From Tribonema minus (lineage: Eukaryota > Sar > Xanthophyceae > Tribonematales > Tribonemataceae): DNA of 64,000 bases. Both the position numbers and the translations under genes were made by a program. The notes beneath the pieces are model-generated. The model searched no databases, was not told where the DNA came from, and saw only the letters and a list, made by a program, of their open reading frames with translations. Shown here one piece after another: positions 29,505 to 42,500 of this stretch. Every line of letters starts with the position of its first letter. Within the stretch, counting starts at the first letter, position 1. The DNA lies in the NCBI GenBank assembly GCA_017506865.1, contig JAFCMP010000134.1, positions 1-64,000 of the forward strand. The letters are read 5' to 3'.

Positions 29505-32500
29505 CTAAAGGTTGTGAGTTGCCTCCAGCGCAAACTCAATGGGGTCAATGATCTTGCAGTGCGCGGGATCTGTGCATGCCCTGACTTCGGGGATCTCACT
29601 GAACTCTACCCAGCGGTTCTGCTCCGCAGACATCCCGGCAGCAACGGACATGATGAGGGCCATCAGGCCGTCTTCGCCGCTGCATGGAGAGGGCAGATCC
29701 TCCACAAGTGCCTTGCAGAAGGCCAGAGTCTCCTGTATGTATGCCTCCTTGTAGCGGCTCATGAAGAAGTCAAAGGGCATGTCGGCGTTGCCCGTGAAGT
29801 CCTTCAGGTACAATCGCGCCGTGTTGGGGTACCTGAGATACCAGGAGTACAAGTCGGTGAGAATTGGAGTGCGCCAGGTTGCTCATACTCTCATCAGGCT
29901 AACCCGAAATGTATACCTTGACCCAATGGGAAAAAACACACAAAAGATGAGATTCAAATCACTACAAGATGCACATTCAAGACAACCAACTTGCAAACTG
30001 CGTGAGAGTTGATGCCAACGCCTGTGGAGATAGAGCAGCTCTGACTCTGCCAATCACGCAGGTACGCATCAATGTCGCCATGCCTGTCATCCGAAGCACA
30101 TACACGTTGCATGTCTCAGTACATTTTCTATTTGTTGTTGAGCTGACTTTCACTGTGTTTGCCGCCGACCAATGCTTGTAGCTGCTGCATGAGCACGACT
30201 GGCTGTGTTTGTCCACATTGTGTTGTCCAGCGCATGGTTCTCTTGAAAAATTAACAAGTGCGCAAGGTATGCACACGTGGAACGACTGTTTCATACAGTC
30301 TTCAATCACCTGTCATGAGTAGTCTACATGGTACCCCTGTCATCACTTACATGTTGTCGGTGAGGATCATGCCCTTAGTGCCCAATGCCTCAGCGCGCTG
30401 GTCGTAGCCGTATGGCGCCTGCCTGCACACGTCAATGGTGGCAGTCCTGCCCCCCTCATACTCCACAATAATGGTGGCTGTGTCGTATGCCTCCGGGCCC
30501 GGCAGCGTCTTGATGCTCTTGTCAATGTGGCATGAGCCCACCGCCAGAATTTTCTGGGTGGCACAGAGAAAGAGGACATCGCAAAACGTGTGAGCCCCTT
30601 TGCTGGGCTTTGCAGATGTGTACATTTGGGAATACCACAATGATGTTCAGTGATAATGGCAATGCCGATCAACGAATCTGCACAGCCGCACATGTTGCGC
30701 ACCAACTGCTGCTGGACAACACATCGGTTCACCCCGCATGTATGTATGCACGGGCCAGCCCAACCTACACACCCCACGCATCAGGGATGCTGGGACCACT
30801 CACGCAGCCAAGGGCGGAAAAGTCACATGTACACCTTGCCATAGGTGGACTAGGCCCTGTTATGGTAGCAATCATGCTACAAGACATAATAGCAATCCTG
30901 CTGCAAGACATCACGTCACTGCTCATCACTGCTTGACAGGGTGGCAACAGCGCACTGTGGTGCAGTAAATGTCAGCAATATATGATAGTTTGAAACATAC
31001 CGCACGTCTACAGCAGCCGCTGACAGTTGTGTCATGAGTTGTAGAGCTACAAGGCTGGATCGTGAAGATTGTTCTGCTTTGCTATTTGCAGCAGTTGCCA
31101 TGCAGCAGCAATTACGGCACGCAGCCCACACACTTTTGACATGAAACAACAGGGTCACACCTGCGCTGCCAACTAGCACTGCGCAATTAGCGCTTGCAGG
31201 TAAATGCAGACCAATGCCAGTACCCACCCAATACCCACACAAACATTGACGTGTCTATCGACTGTCTTGTACACACGCGCTACCGACGCATGCCAGTGGA
31301 AGACCAGCTCTCAACATGACTCATGCGGCTTGTTCAAGGCTCGCCACCAATGCATGCCAGTAAATTCCATGTACACACTTAAATTCCGGCACTACACGCT
31401 ACACACATCAAGTCATGCACTGTGTTGCTCTTCTTACCTTGGGCTCGCTGCCCATGAGGAAGCGAGACATGTCCAAGTCGTGCACCGCCATGTCACAGAA
31501 GATGCCGCCGCCGCCCTTCACATACCTGGGGCATGGTACCAGTACATCAGTCATGTCCTCAGGTCAGTACACATGCGTTATCGTTTGTGTTGTGACACAG
31601 AAAGGAGTCACAGGAGACAGTGTAGGGGATGCGCATACATAGTGTGATGATATCCTTGTTACCTAGAGCTCTACGATCTTCTGATGCCTTTTCATATCCA
31701 AAGAGCACTGAGTATGTGTAGCGGACTGCATCATTGTAATGCATGCTTGGCGAGGCAAAGCGGTGGCAGTTGCAGTTGTCTGAAAGACCTCTTGCTGAGT
31801 AACTGATGCACCATGACACAAAATCGGGGCAAAGGCATCTGTAACTTGAACTTTGCGCACAGCCTGTTCACGCGACTGTGCGGTGGCAGTAGAAGTTGTC
31901 TGAAAGACCTCTTGGTGTTGCACAGCAACAGTAACTCATGCGCAATGACACAAAATCAGGGGCCAAGGCATCTGTAATTTGAACTTTGCGCACAGCCTGT
32001 TCACGACTGTACGAGGGAGGTACTCAAACCCATCATGCACATGCAATGCGGGGTGACGACGTGCAGCATGCACGTATCAATGTATTCCACACGATGTGCC
32101 AATCAACTGTGATAGTACTCACTGGAATGGTGGTGGCGACGGGTCCCTTGAGCACAGCTTGACCTGCACCAGCTCCCCAACCTCTCCCGCCTCAATGGCC
32201 TGCCTAACGCGTGCAAAGTTGGGGTCGAAACGCCGCTGCAGCGCAGTCATGAGCTTGACATTGGCGGCCGCACAGGCGTTGATGGCCTCAATAGTCTCCG
32301 CCATGTCTGTTGCGATGGGCTTCTCGCAGAAGACGTGCTTGCCGGCCTTGGCACACGCCTGCATAGCATACGTCAAGACAAGATTTGCATGGTGATGGTG
32401 CTTGTATGGTGCTGTATGGGTATGTGTGGTGGTGATGATGATCAGTACAGACTCACTCCAATGTGAGGGCAATGCAGAAAGAGCACTGCAATGAATGGTA

Positions 32501-33930
32501 TGTCGTGTCGTGAGCTGTACAGCTTGCACTGGTACTGGCATGGATGAATATTGCGAATTAAGGACATCGGGTCATGCCCTTCCTTGCCTGTCGCTGGTTG
32601 ATTGAGCAATGCATCAAAGGGTCGCGCACGCATCAGTAGATATCAAGGGAACTGATTAACAACCCCGACAGAGTGAGACAGGCACACAAGGTCACCTACA
32701 TTAGCGCACATCGTTTTCACATCGAATTTCTTTCAATGGATGAGTCTGCTATAACCAGCGCCAACAGCTGCACGGATTCAGTACTAACTTGTCAACAAAT
32801 GTCATCTGGCGTGTGATCATGGCCGCACCTTGATCTGGTCAGCGTGGAAGGAAGAGGGCGAACAGATCCAGACTGCATCAACATCAGGATGGTTGATTAC
32901 GTCGTCCGCATTGGCAGTCCATTCTGGCACGTTGTACTTCTCAGCCGCTGCTTGGGCCTTTGATACGGTGGGGTTGGAGATAATGATTGGCTTGGCATCC
33001 GCACAGCTTGCGAGAGCTTCCAGATGCACAATTCCAATGCGGCCCGCTCCAATGACACCAACGTTGATGACCTTCATGGAAGTTTCAACCCTGCAGTGGT
33101 GCAGTTCCATTGACAGGCAGTTGGTTCAGAATGCAGTGATTGTGCTGGCTGTCTGTGATTGTTGCTGTTGTACCACGAGAGGGCAAATTGATGTGTCAGG
33201 TGCTCCAATGCGGCAGCGCAGAAACGCACAGTTTTGTCTGCACAGCAATGATGCTTATAGCAGGTGAGTGTCTCCCAACGCTGTGTGCCTGTCGAGCCTT
33301 GAAGCTGTCCAAAGCTGCTGCATCAGTGAGCGCTGACAGATGATACAGTTGACTTCCATCAAATTCTGACTCTGTGTTGATGTATCACTCTTCAATGACA
33401 GTTGGTTGCAAGAAAAAACAGTGTATTTGTTGCTGTATGAGTGTTGTTAGAACACAGAGCGCAACCGCTTGTCGAGATGCGCAAAAATGCACAAAGAAGA
33501 CGTGCTTATGCACTTGGCTTGCAAGTCAAAACATCCATGCTGAAAGCAACTGGTAGCATGCGTTCACGGCCTTCACAAGCAGCTGAGAAGTAGAAAGTAA
33601 ACATGAAACGCAGCAGAGCTGCGTGCGATCAAGCCAGAATACCTACAGCTCAGAGAAGCAATCAGGGGTACCGCGCTCGTCCATGCTGGCGTGACACCCC
33701 TGCAAGTTTATTCAGTGTAGCGTGCACATCAACCAGCTCGCACACTCGCTTACTCATTGCTACAGTCACAGCGAAACATGCCTCACACCAACAACGCACC
33801 TCGCTGAAGTGGCACGTGCGAGGACGGCACTCCTGGATCGGCTGTAGCTCTGGACCCGCGCAGGCATGTGGGGCACAAAGGCATCGCCTCCCACCAGCAG
33901 GGCAGCCAGAGCTGCCAGCGTCCAGAACAT
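29505..33930 (-). CDS. Plastid-targeted Gfo/Idh/MocA oxidoreductase, inositol 2-dehydrogenase-like
   Basis: Six exons with consistent phases: 33800-33930, 32829-33090, 32123-32358, 31438-31525, 30351-30553 and 29505-29832; 415 residues. The N-terminus MFWTLAALAALLVGGDAF is a signal peptide ending at Ala-Phe, followed by an Arg/Ser-rich transit region, the pattern for complex red plastids. The Rossmann domain starts at VINVGVIGAGRIG (about 52-63). CEKP with catalytic Lys144, GGGIFCDMAVHDLD with the Asp/His pair, and APYGYDQRAEALG match the inositol dehydrogenase branch, which oxidises myo-inositol or related polyols with NAD(P). The substrate is inferred. The gene lies between the ANTH-like and SLC35B genes, all on the minus strand but with their own promoters. 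Intron 3 holds a 120-base tandem duplication. Confidence 0.9.
31761..32010. repeat. 120-base tandem duplication inside an intron
   Basis: CGGTGGCAGT at 31761 recurs at 31881. The copies share TTGTCTGAAAGACCTCTTG, ATGACACAAAATC and GAACTTTGCGCACAGCCTG, with several substitutions and gaps. It lies wholly within intron 3 of the oxidoreductase gene (31526-32122). Confidence 0.85.
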
Positions 33931-34444
33931 GGCGTCCACAGCGAGATGCAATGCACTTTTTAAAATTTTCAGCAGGACTCGAATACTCACTCGGATTGGC
34001 GTCTTCTTCAACTCCAAGTCCTTTATCCTCGAAGTGATAAAAGAAAAATTCATTTGAGTTTGTTGTTGGCGCGCCAGCAATTGATCATGACCCTGGGGGC
34101 TGATGGTTCCAGCGAGGTCTGTGCACGTGAATGACGATGCAACAATTTCAACAATCAGTCACTTTGGTGGCCTCATGCTGATGGTGCCACAACTGCCTTG
34201 CCATGAGCATGAGCCGCATGCCGTTACATAATGAATTCACTCACTACTTTAACGGCCTTGAGACGTACTGCCATTCCATGCTGGGTGATCAGGTTTAGAG
34301 AGTGTCGATTCTGCAGAGCTAGCCAGATCTGATTGACTGTACTGAATGACCAGTCAGTCGACGGTCAACAGAAACCCATGCAAAATTCACAAACAACACC
34401 GAAATGCTCCATGGAAAGCCAGACAAATGCAGTTATCATATATG
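33931..34444. other. Intergenic stretch, promoter side of the oxidoreductase gene
   Basis: No ORF of interest. It separates the ATG of the oxidoreductase from the stop of the SLC35B-like gene and so holds the promoter of the first and the 3' end of the second. No TATA box is evident. Confidence 0.4.
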
Positions 34445-37028
34445 CTATTCATTATGCAACGCCTGTGGATGGTGTTGAACATGTTCAGAGGCCTCCACGA
34501 CATCCTTCAGACCTCGCAACAGCACCAGATCTGCTACTGGCCCTAGAATGGAGTCACGGCTGTGCCGCCGTGCATGCAACAATCTATGTTGCTGCTCACT
34601 ACTACTGCCGCTGCCGCAGCAGCTACTGCCAGCGTCTGTGCCCTGATCTAATGTACGTACGCTGGACATGGGCGACAACAAGTCACTCGGACTGCTACAT
34701 TCACTGGGCGGTGCTGTGCCCGTAGATTCCCCTGCCTCCAATAACACAAGCGCTTTGTCGGCAGTGCCAGCGGCATCAGAGTCACGACGCTTCAGGGGCT
34801 CGATGCCCCCTGCCAAAAGCTCCACCCCCTCCTCCCCCTTGACCCCCCCCCCGTGTCGGTTCTCTCTACGGTTGCTCAGCGATTTGCCCAGCAGACCACA
34901 CATGAACAGGCAGGCGCCCACGGCGTGGCGCCCCGTAAATGGCTTGGGAAAGAGCGCAAACGACAGGACCAAGTTGAGCGCCTTGCGTGATGCGCTGGTC
35001 AGAGTTGACGTCAGCGCCCCATAGCCCTTGGTCACCGCGGTTGTGCACGTTGCCCCAAAGTACCCTGCTGCCGCGTAGAGAGCGATGATGGGGACGCTGC
35101 GGAAGCCGCCCTCTGCTGTTATGAAGCGCATGCCTACAACTAAGTCGCCGCTGATGGCTGCACTGGCTGCTTGGTAGAGGGCCGCCCCGGAGTAGGTAAA
35201 GAAGATGACCTGAGAGGCATCATTTACATGGAGGGGGGTGGAGACAGGCAAGTGAGGAATGAGCAACGCTTGGTTCAGAGGGCCTTCAACTCAATATTGT
35301 TGCCGATGTAGGTAAAGGATGTCCAATCTGTGCATGCAGACGACTTTCAAGCGGGTGCTCAGCCTGCTCATCAAAGACAGGCACGGCACCAGCTGGCTGC
35401 TACGTCACCAGTTCCATCTATGCATGGTAACTTGTATTGAGATGACAGCGCACAGCAGCAAGGGAATGCTCGCATCGGCATCTGATGCTGTGCATCATGT
35501 GTGGCGTGCATGTCCTGAAGTACTGTAGAAGAAGGGAAGGGCTCAGATGACCGGTCTCAGCGATTTATTGAAAAGAAACACATATGCTCATGAAGCCACC
35601 AGTATATGTAGTGTATGAGGTGGAGATACAGCCTGTCACCGTTGGACATTGCCGGGACAACTCGTGCTGCAACACATCTGCTGCTGGTTGTTGGCATGGG
35701 AGCGAGTGACTGCCGCTGCTGTCGGTCATTGTTGGGCGTTATTTGAGCCGACAACAGCTCACCCTTTCTGTCCGCAATGCCACCAATGCAGCACTGTGCT
35801 GGTGATAGCACCATTGTCAGCCCCAAACGTCAGTTTATGAACAACATGAATGGCAAAGTTCACTAAAAGACATGCCACTGATGAAAACGAATCAAACGAT
35901 CGTAGAGCTCCACATGCCACTGATACTGCCAAGCTCACCTCCTCTGGTGTCGCGTCGTATCGCGCCAGCAGCACCTCCGCCAAGTTGGAGTAGCAGCAGT
36001 CCATGAAAACACACCCCACCATTAAAAAAACGCCCACGTAGTTGAACATGGCTGGCGACGATGCGTCCGCCTGTAAGAATAAACCCAAACCCACTACCAT
36101 CGTGCCGACACACAGATATGAACGCGTCTTATACTGCTTCCCCAGAAAGAAAGCGCCCCACAGCATCATTGGCACAGCCTGCAAGGCGCACGACAGGATG
36201 GGCACAATTAGAAGGAGCCAGCGGACATGATATGAATTGCAGGTTGAATGATGGGTTTACAATGTGGCAGCAACAGCGACATGCTTTCGCCTACAGATGT
36301 AGCAGCAAAGCCGACCAGGCATGTGAAACACCAAGCAGCATTATTGACCACCTGGCGGTACGGCACTGTGCAAACCAGAATTTGTGAATTGTTGCAGCGA
36401 CAGTGAAGGTCGTACCTTGGTGCTCTTGAAGAGCGTCTTCGTTGCATAGTTGAGGTACATCATCCCACAGTTGCCAAGCACCATGGAGCTGCCTTGTGCA
36501 AGCGCCAGCAACATGTACGAGCGCAACGGTATGCGCCTGATGTGTGCTTCCCCGAGATACATTCTCTGTAGCTTGGCATACAGAGCAAACGACGAGGTCT
36601 GCAGCCAGCCAGAGGTGCAAACAGCAGTGGTGCAAGAGTGGTGGTAAGCACGGAGCAGTTCTGCTGAGCGCGGCGTTCAACTGGCATTCTGGAAGGTGAA
36701 TGTGAGTGGCAGGCGACGACATCTCATCAGCCACAAGCTGTCGTAAGCATGTCGAGAGCGCAGCTGACTTTCGACAAGTACTGACCTGAAGAAGTGACAT
36801 GAACAGCCCAAGCCGTCGCTTGAAAACATGGACCACCAGATACTCCTGGAGGCAGCCATAAAGAAGGTTGAAGCCTATAGCCGCTGCCACGAGCAGGGCG
36901 AAGGCTACATATGGCGACAAGTGCGACACATTGATGCAGCCCAAAACTCGTGCGGAACCAGGAGCCTTGTGTTGCTCGTCGACCTCTCGTGCAGCTGCTG
37001 GCGTGTGATGCTGATCTCCAGCTTTCAT
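34445..37028 (-). CDS. UAA/SLC35B-family nucleotide-sugar or PAPS transporter
   Basis: Four exons, all phase 0: 36786-37028, 36416-36598, 35939-36178 and 34445-35209; 476 residues. Several hydrophobic helices are visible (YVAFALLVAAAIGFNLLYG, YLCVGTMVVGLGLFLQ, VGVFLMVGCVFMDCC). The family hallmarks are NYATKTLFKSTK, directly followed across a splice junction by AVPMMLWGAFFLGKQY, and TSASRKALNLVLSF. SLC35B members move 3'-phosphoadenosine 5'-phosphosulfate or UDP/GDP sugars into the Golgi or ER. The B2/B3 (PAPS) branch fits best by memory, which would suit an alga that sulfates polysaccharides. Oddity: a hydrophilic tail of roughly 130 residues, rich in Ser, Glu and Gly, follows the last helix. 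The ATG at 37028 is preferred over the in-frame GTG one codon upstream. Confidence 0.88.
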
Positions 37029-37542
37029 CACACAGCTGCTGCGGCTGGTGCTGCTAACGCGCGCCGCCAGCCAGGCAGAGGGCGACTACTACTGTTCAAC
37101 AGATGCGCGTAAAGTACGAAGGGATGTGATTGCCCCCCGCCGTGCCAGTGCCGGCTATAACGCTCGAGGCAGGTAGCGGGGGCGCTCGATTTCAGTTTCC
37201 CCTTGTCGCCTGGTTCAGTGGAGCGTCGGTGAGAGCGTCTCCGGCTGAGAATGTGCGCCGCCTTCAGCTTGACCTCGGTGAGATTGGGGAATAACCCCCG
37301 TTCGCAATTTCTGAACCTGTTGGGAAGCTCTGCACCTGAGCAGTGGCACATGACACATGCCATGATGACGTCAACGCGCCAGATATCATTGACCAGCAGC
37401 ACAACATAGCTGACAGTGTGAGAGCCAACAATCATCTGGTAGGCACACAAAAATACGATATTTAGAGCTCTCATGTCTACGTTGGACTATGTGCTGCACA
37501 TGTGCTGCACACAGCCGCATGTCACCATCCTGTACACTGTGG

Positions 37543-39417
37543 CTACTCCGCCATCATCTGCGTGCCGCCTAGCGCCTCTTGAAGTGATGCCTCTTCAGCT
37601 TGTAGCTGGCGCACCCTTGCCTCTGCTGCTGCCACCTCTTGCAAGGCCTCCTGCAAAACGACAGACATTGTGCCAAGGTACAGCAGTGTGAAAATTCACA
37701 TTTACATGCTGACTGTGTGGTACATGCAGGTCATGCTTGCCTGCCATACGCTGAGCATTTCGCAATGAAACCGCAGAGTGTTCTGTTTATGTACACACTC
37801 AAGTACATGCGCATGTGCTCACATTTGATGGCATGGGGGTTGTACCTGACTGAACCGCTGATTCAGGTGTGCATCAGCAACTTCAAGGCGATCTGTTTCA
37901 ACGCATGGAGAGTGTTTTAACGCATGGAGAGTCAAAATTGACTGAATTGTCAACTCATCAGGCGAGTGGCACCAAGCAAGGAGTGCTTTCAACCAACAAG
38001 CTGCTAATGACCAACTGCCCGTGAGCTCACGCACGCAAGCCAGCACTAGCAGGTTGCTACATGTGTGAACTTTCGGGTTGTAGTTTCCTCCAATATGTGT
38101 TGCACTTGAGCCTTCACATCACATGACAGAGTATTCATGCATTCGTGCCACAATTGCGCCAGCTGCGTGTGATCAGTGGTGCTTGCACCACAAGACAAGT
38201 TCGCTTTAGTTGAGGGCAACACATGAGCTGGAGCATTGCATTGACTGCATGTTGCATGTGGTCACCTGTAAGCTGGTCATGGTGGCCTTGAAAAGGTCCT
38301 CCTGCTGCACCAGATGCGGCGGCATATCACCGCTGTAAGCGTCCGTCAGGCCGCACTCCTTAGCCTTGCTGACAAGATCCGGCGGTAGCGGCGTGGGATA
38401 GAATCTACCAAAGTCTGTTGCCGAGTCGTGCAGTAGGTTGCGCACTCGGCACGGTAGCGGTTTGAGCTTCCCAGATAGGTCCTCCGCAAGGCAGTAGTAC
38501 TTGAATGACTGTGTGTTGCTCCCTGGCGCTATTGTGATGGTCAAGAGCAGCAGCACAAATGAGTGCGGCACACCCGGCAGTGCGCGCATGTTCCTGTAGA
38601 CCTCCAATTCCCGCAGGGATGGGCGCATACCGCCTCCTCTCCTCACCACAAAGAACCCAGCCCAGCGCTGCATCAAAGGAACAACATGAGGTTTTACTGA
38701 GCAGCCGTAATAACATTCAAGGAGGCCATGCACATGCCCTGTGCTGCGTCAACAGCATCACAATACAACGCAATGGCGTACAGCTGCTGCTAGCACCATC
38801 AGCCTGGTGCAAAAGTCTGCAATGAAGCATTATATTTCAAATCACTGGATGACAGCATGAAGCATACTTCATGCAGCTTATTATTTGCGGAGATCGAGGG
38901 TGATGTGCTATGCGCAGATTGCAAGTATCCACACTGACATTGTAATGTGGCTGATCCTTCAAAGCAGCCGGTGCTGGAGATTGCAGCTGAGATGCAAACC
39001 ACGACCTCAGAAGAGTATACCACCCAGACACGTTGTCTTGCAACGCACCTCCGATGGTACTTCCAGCTGCTTGGTGGCTCCCTTGAGCTTCTCCTGTGCG
39101 ACACCTCCGAGACCATCATAGAAGCTGCAGCGCCCCCCAGTAGTTATGAACTGTTGCAGCACCAGCTCGTGCTGAGCTTTCGTCTCTGCCTCGTGATTGT
39201 CTGCCGTCGAGCTGACCATCCGCCTCGTGCACGACCCCACGAGCAGCCCTTCTTTGTACGACAAGCACGGACAGCGAGGAGTCGCTGCAGCTCCTGCCTC
39301 GTGGAATAGGGACACTAGCAGCGGGCCAGGAAATGACACTGCGTCCACGTCAAAAGCCTGCGCCATAGCTGGAAACTGCTGGCGTATTTGGCGCTCAGGC
39401 GAAACATCAAGTTTCAT
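37543..39417 (-). CDS. Abraxas/ABRO1-like MPN-minus scaffold (BRCC36 partner)
   Basis: Three phase-0 exons: 39049-39417, 38266-38667 and 37543-37650; 292 residues. The MPN-like part starts [16 protein letters not shown] and continues with [10 protein letters not shown] and RCSFYDGLG. The second exon has [24 protein letters not shown] and [12 protein letters not shown], in the order of the Abraxas family. No HxH zinc-metalloprotease motif is present, as expected for the inactive MPN-minus partner. The last exon is a short coiled coil ([20 protein letters not shown]), the usual contact with the K63-specific deubiquitinase BRCC36 in BRISC or BRCA1-A complexes. No phospho-SPxF tail is seen, which is more like Abraxas 2/ABRO1. 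The start is 158 bases from the divergent carboxylase gene, so a shared promoter is likely. Confidence 0.72.
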
Positions 39418-39575
39418 TTCTTCTTCAACTCGTGATCATCAAGTTGAACATCGAGCTTGAACTGAAAAGCGCTTGGAGTATCGGGTGCGGTGGTAGCGAC
39501 CATCGTGGTGGTGCTTCGCCTAGCAGCACAGTAAGCCGTCGTGCCCGCAGGTGCCAGGTCAGCCGAGTAGCTGCC
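39418..39575. promoter_or_regulatory. Short divergent intergenic region, likely bidirectional promoter
   Basis: Only 158 bases separate the ATG of the Abraxas-like gene (minus) from that of the carboxylase gene (plus), so both promoters and both 5' untranslated regions must fit here or overlap coding DNA. No TATA box is seen. Confidence 0.5.
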
Positions 39576-42500
39576 ATGTTCGCCAGCTTGCGCCACGGTA
39601 GTGGAATGCTGATGCCTCGAGCGCGGTCCAGGCTGTGCTGCTGCAGTCAGCGCAGGCGTCATAACAGTGGTGCACTACTACAGAAAGTGCTGATCGCCAA
39701 TCGTGGGGAGATAGCCTGCCGGGTGATCAAAACCGCGAAGTCGATGGGCGTCGAGACTGTCGCTGTTTACAGCGAGCAGGACGCTGATGCCATGCACGTT
39801 GCCATGGCAGACGAGGCTTACGCCATTGGGCCGGCGCCTGCATCGGAGAGCTACCTCAGGGGCGAAGTAATCTTGGGAGTGGCTAAGCGCAGCGGAGCTC
39901 AGGCCATTCACCCTGGGTAAGCGCAACTTCGGTAACATTCTTAGCATCAAGAGTCCCTGTCATGTCGATCTGCTGTACGACCACCTTGTCTCAACAGTCA
40001 CACTGACAGTCACAGCTGCTTAGCAACCGAGTACGCTTCTTCATTCAAGTACGGTGCCGCAATCAAGACTGCTCGAGTGGGGTCCCCGATAGGCTACTTG
40101 CTGCATCTGGCACTGACATACATTTGCTTGCGACACCCAGCCATATTCGAGACCAGAGCTGTTGTTGGTTACTGTAATATCTGTGTAAGAGAGGAATGGC
40201 GATGCCATGAACGAAAGCTGTATCCTAAGGCTTTGTGCTAATGGGCGTGTGCCTGCCCAACCCTGATGCAGTACCAACCAATTGTCTGCGCTGAAGCATT
40301 CATGTTTGTCACTTTTTGGCAGTACAGCTTTTCAGTGCTGCACTGCCATCAACAAGGCTATGCTGCACTTGTGTGCCACTGTTAGCTGATGAGTGTCATT
40401 GTAAGATGCCAAGAGAACGGTAATCACATGCACAGCTCACATGTACGTGTCATGACGTTTGTCCTGCTGCAAATAGGTACGGTTTCTTGAGCGAAAATGC
40501 AAACTTCGCACAGGCCTGCGCGGACGCTGGCATCACCTTTGTCGGCCCCCCTGCCTCTGCCATCCTATCCATGGGCTCTAAGAGCATGGCGAAAACCATC
40601 ATGTCAGCGGCAGGCGTGCCGGTCACTCCCGGGTACCACGGCGAAGACCAATCTCCTGAGCGACTACTACAGGAAGCTAATGCCATTGGGTATCCAGTGC
40701 TGATCAAGGCGGTGATGGGGGGTGGGGGGAAGGGGATGCGCATTGTGCATACGCACAAGGACTTCCTAGGGGCGCTGGAGGCGTGCCAGAGAGAGTCTGC
40801 CAAGTCATTTGGTGACGCGCGCGTGCTGCTGGAGAAGTTCATCGCGGAGTCCCGCCATGTTGAAGTTCAGGTCTTTGCAGACACGCTGGGCAACGTCGTC
40901 TACCTGTCAGAGCGGGACTGTTCCGTTCAGCGCAGGCACCAGAAAGTTCTTGAGGAGGCGCCGGCGCCGCACCTTTCCCAGGAAGTGAGAACGGGCCTGG
41001 GTGAGGCGGCGGTGAGGGCGGCACGTGCTGTTGGCTATGTGGGGGCGGGGACGGTGGAATTTCTGATGGATGCGGCCACGCAGGAGTTCTTCTTCTGCGA
41101 GATGAACACTCGGTTGCAGGTGAGGAGTTGTACACCTCTGGAAACTTTTCAACCTCAACACCTCAAGTGTGCGCTCGGGTGTTCTGTTGTTAAATCCACC
41201 TGGTCTGCGTGTTCGAGCAATATTGTGCTTCGGGAGCAGCAGCAGCCGCCATACAAGTATGGTTGACTGTGGCAGATATGAGTCATGGTATAGAGGTGTA
41301 TGCTAACGCTGCATGCGTTGTGAAGGAACAGCACTGTATCAGCTTGAATGTTGCAAAAACACGGATGAACTTGAAGTACTGATTGGCCCAAGCTCAAAAA
41401 GTTTGAGTGCGCTTGTCCAGCATATGAGTTGTGCTGATATATCACTACGGGCTTGTACAGCGTAACACTTGGTCAGCGGCGACTGCTGTTGAACGACGTC
41501 CTCTGTCCCAGCAAATGGCCTTGGGCATATTCAGACATGGCTCAGCACTGTACCTTCACCTTCACTTTACCTCTACCCACACAGGTGGAGCATCCTGTGA
41601 CTGAGATGGTCATGGGGCAGGACCTAGTAGAGTGGCAGCTGCGTGTGGCATCAGGACAGCCGCTGCCCGTCATTGACCAGTCACTCCTGCAGCCTCTGGG
41701 CCATGCCATTGAGGCACGTGTGTATGCTGAGAACACGTCCAAGGGGCTCTTCCTGCCTGCCACTGGCACGCTCACGCGCATGCGCCCACCTGCACAGGGA
41801 GGCAACTCCAGGTGATATACACAGATACTAATGTACATACGCAAAAGTTATACACTTCAGTGATTTGCGATACGACATGTGCAAGTCATTGGGATGTCGG
41901 CACAGACATGCTTACAATTAGCATACTAGGCTGTACTGGCAATACATGTACGTTATTGCCTGAGGAGTCTTTTGGGATGTAAGGCTGCCATAGCAATGCT
42001 GTTGATGCCACAGCAAGTACGTGTTGCTTTGTGTTCTGCGTCCATGTGCTGGGCTCCCGGTGCCTGGTCCGTGCAACAGGTGCTTCTTACAGGACATACC
42101 ATGACCACATCAACCCAATGAACAGTGACTTGCTTTGCGATCAATGCGAAATGTCGAAACAGATAGCTTTGTGCTGATCATAGTCGTCTTGCTGCATCTG
42201 CTGTGACCGTGCTTGCGAAATGCAAGTTGGCAAAACGGTGGTGCAAGTGCTGGTGTGTTGCGATCGATGCTTTTTACGGTCACAACACACGGAATGAATG
42301 CGAGCAATCTGTCAGATCTGTGTACAGTATGCAGAATGCAGAATCAGCACAAGTAAGACCATGTTTTGCCAGCTGCTCAACCGCACGCGGTGCAATCTCA
42401 CCTTTGCCTTTGAAGCGCCACAGCCGGCAAATGCAGGTTGCAGTGTACATGTCCCTCATGCACCTTCACCTTCACCTTCCTGGTCCATGTCAGCCTGCAC

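Noticed and set aside
38837-39043. Extra exon of the Abraxas-like gene containing [11 protein letters not shown]
   Set aside because: It resembles the family's GWY segment by chance; the next exon supplies a better match ([10 protein letters not shown]) and joins in phase without it.
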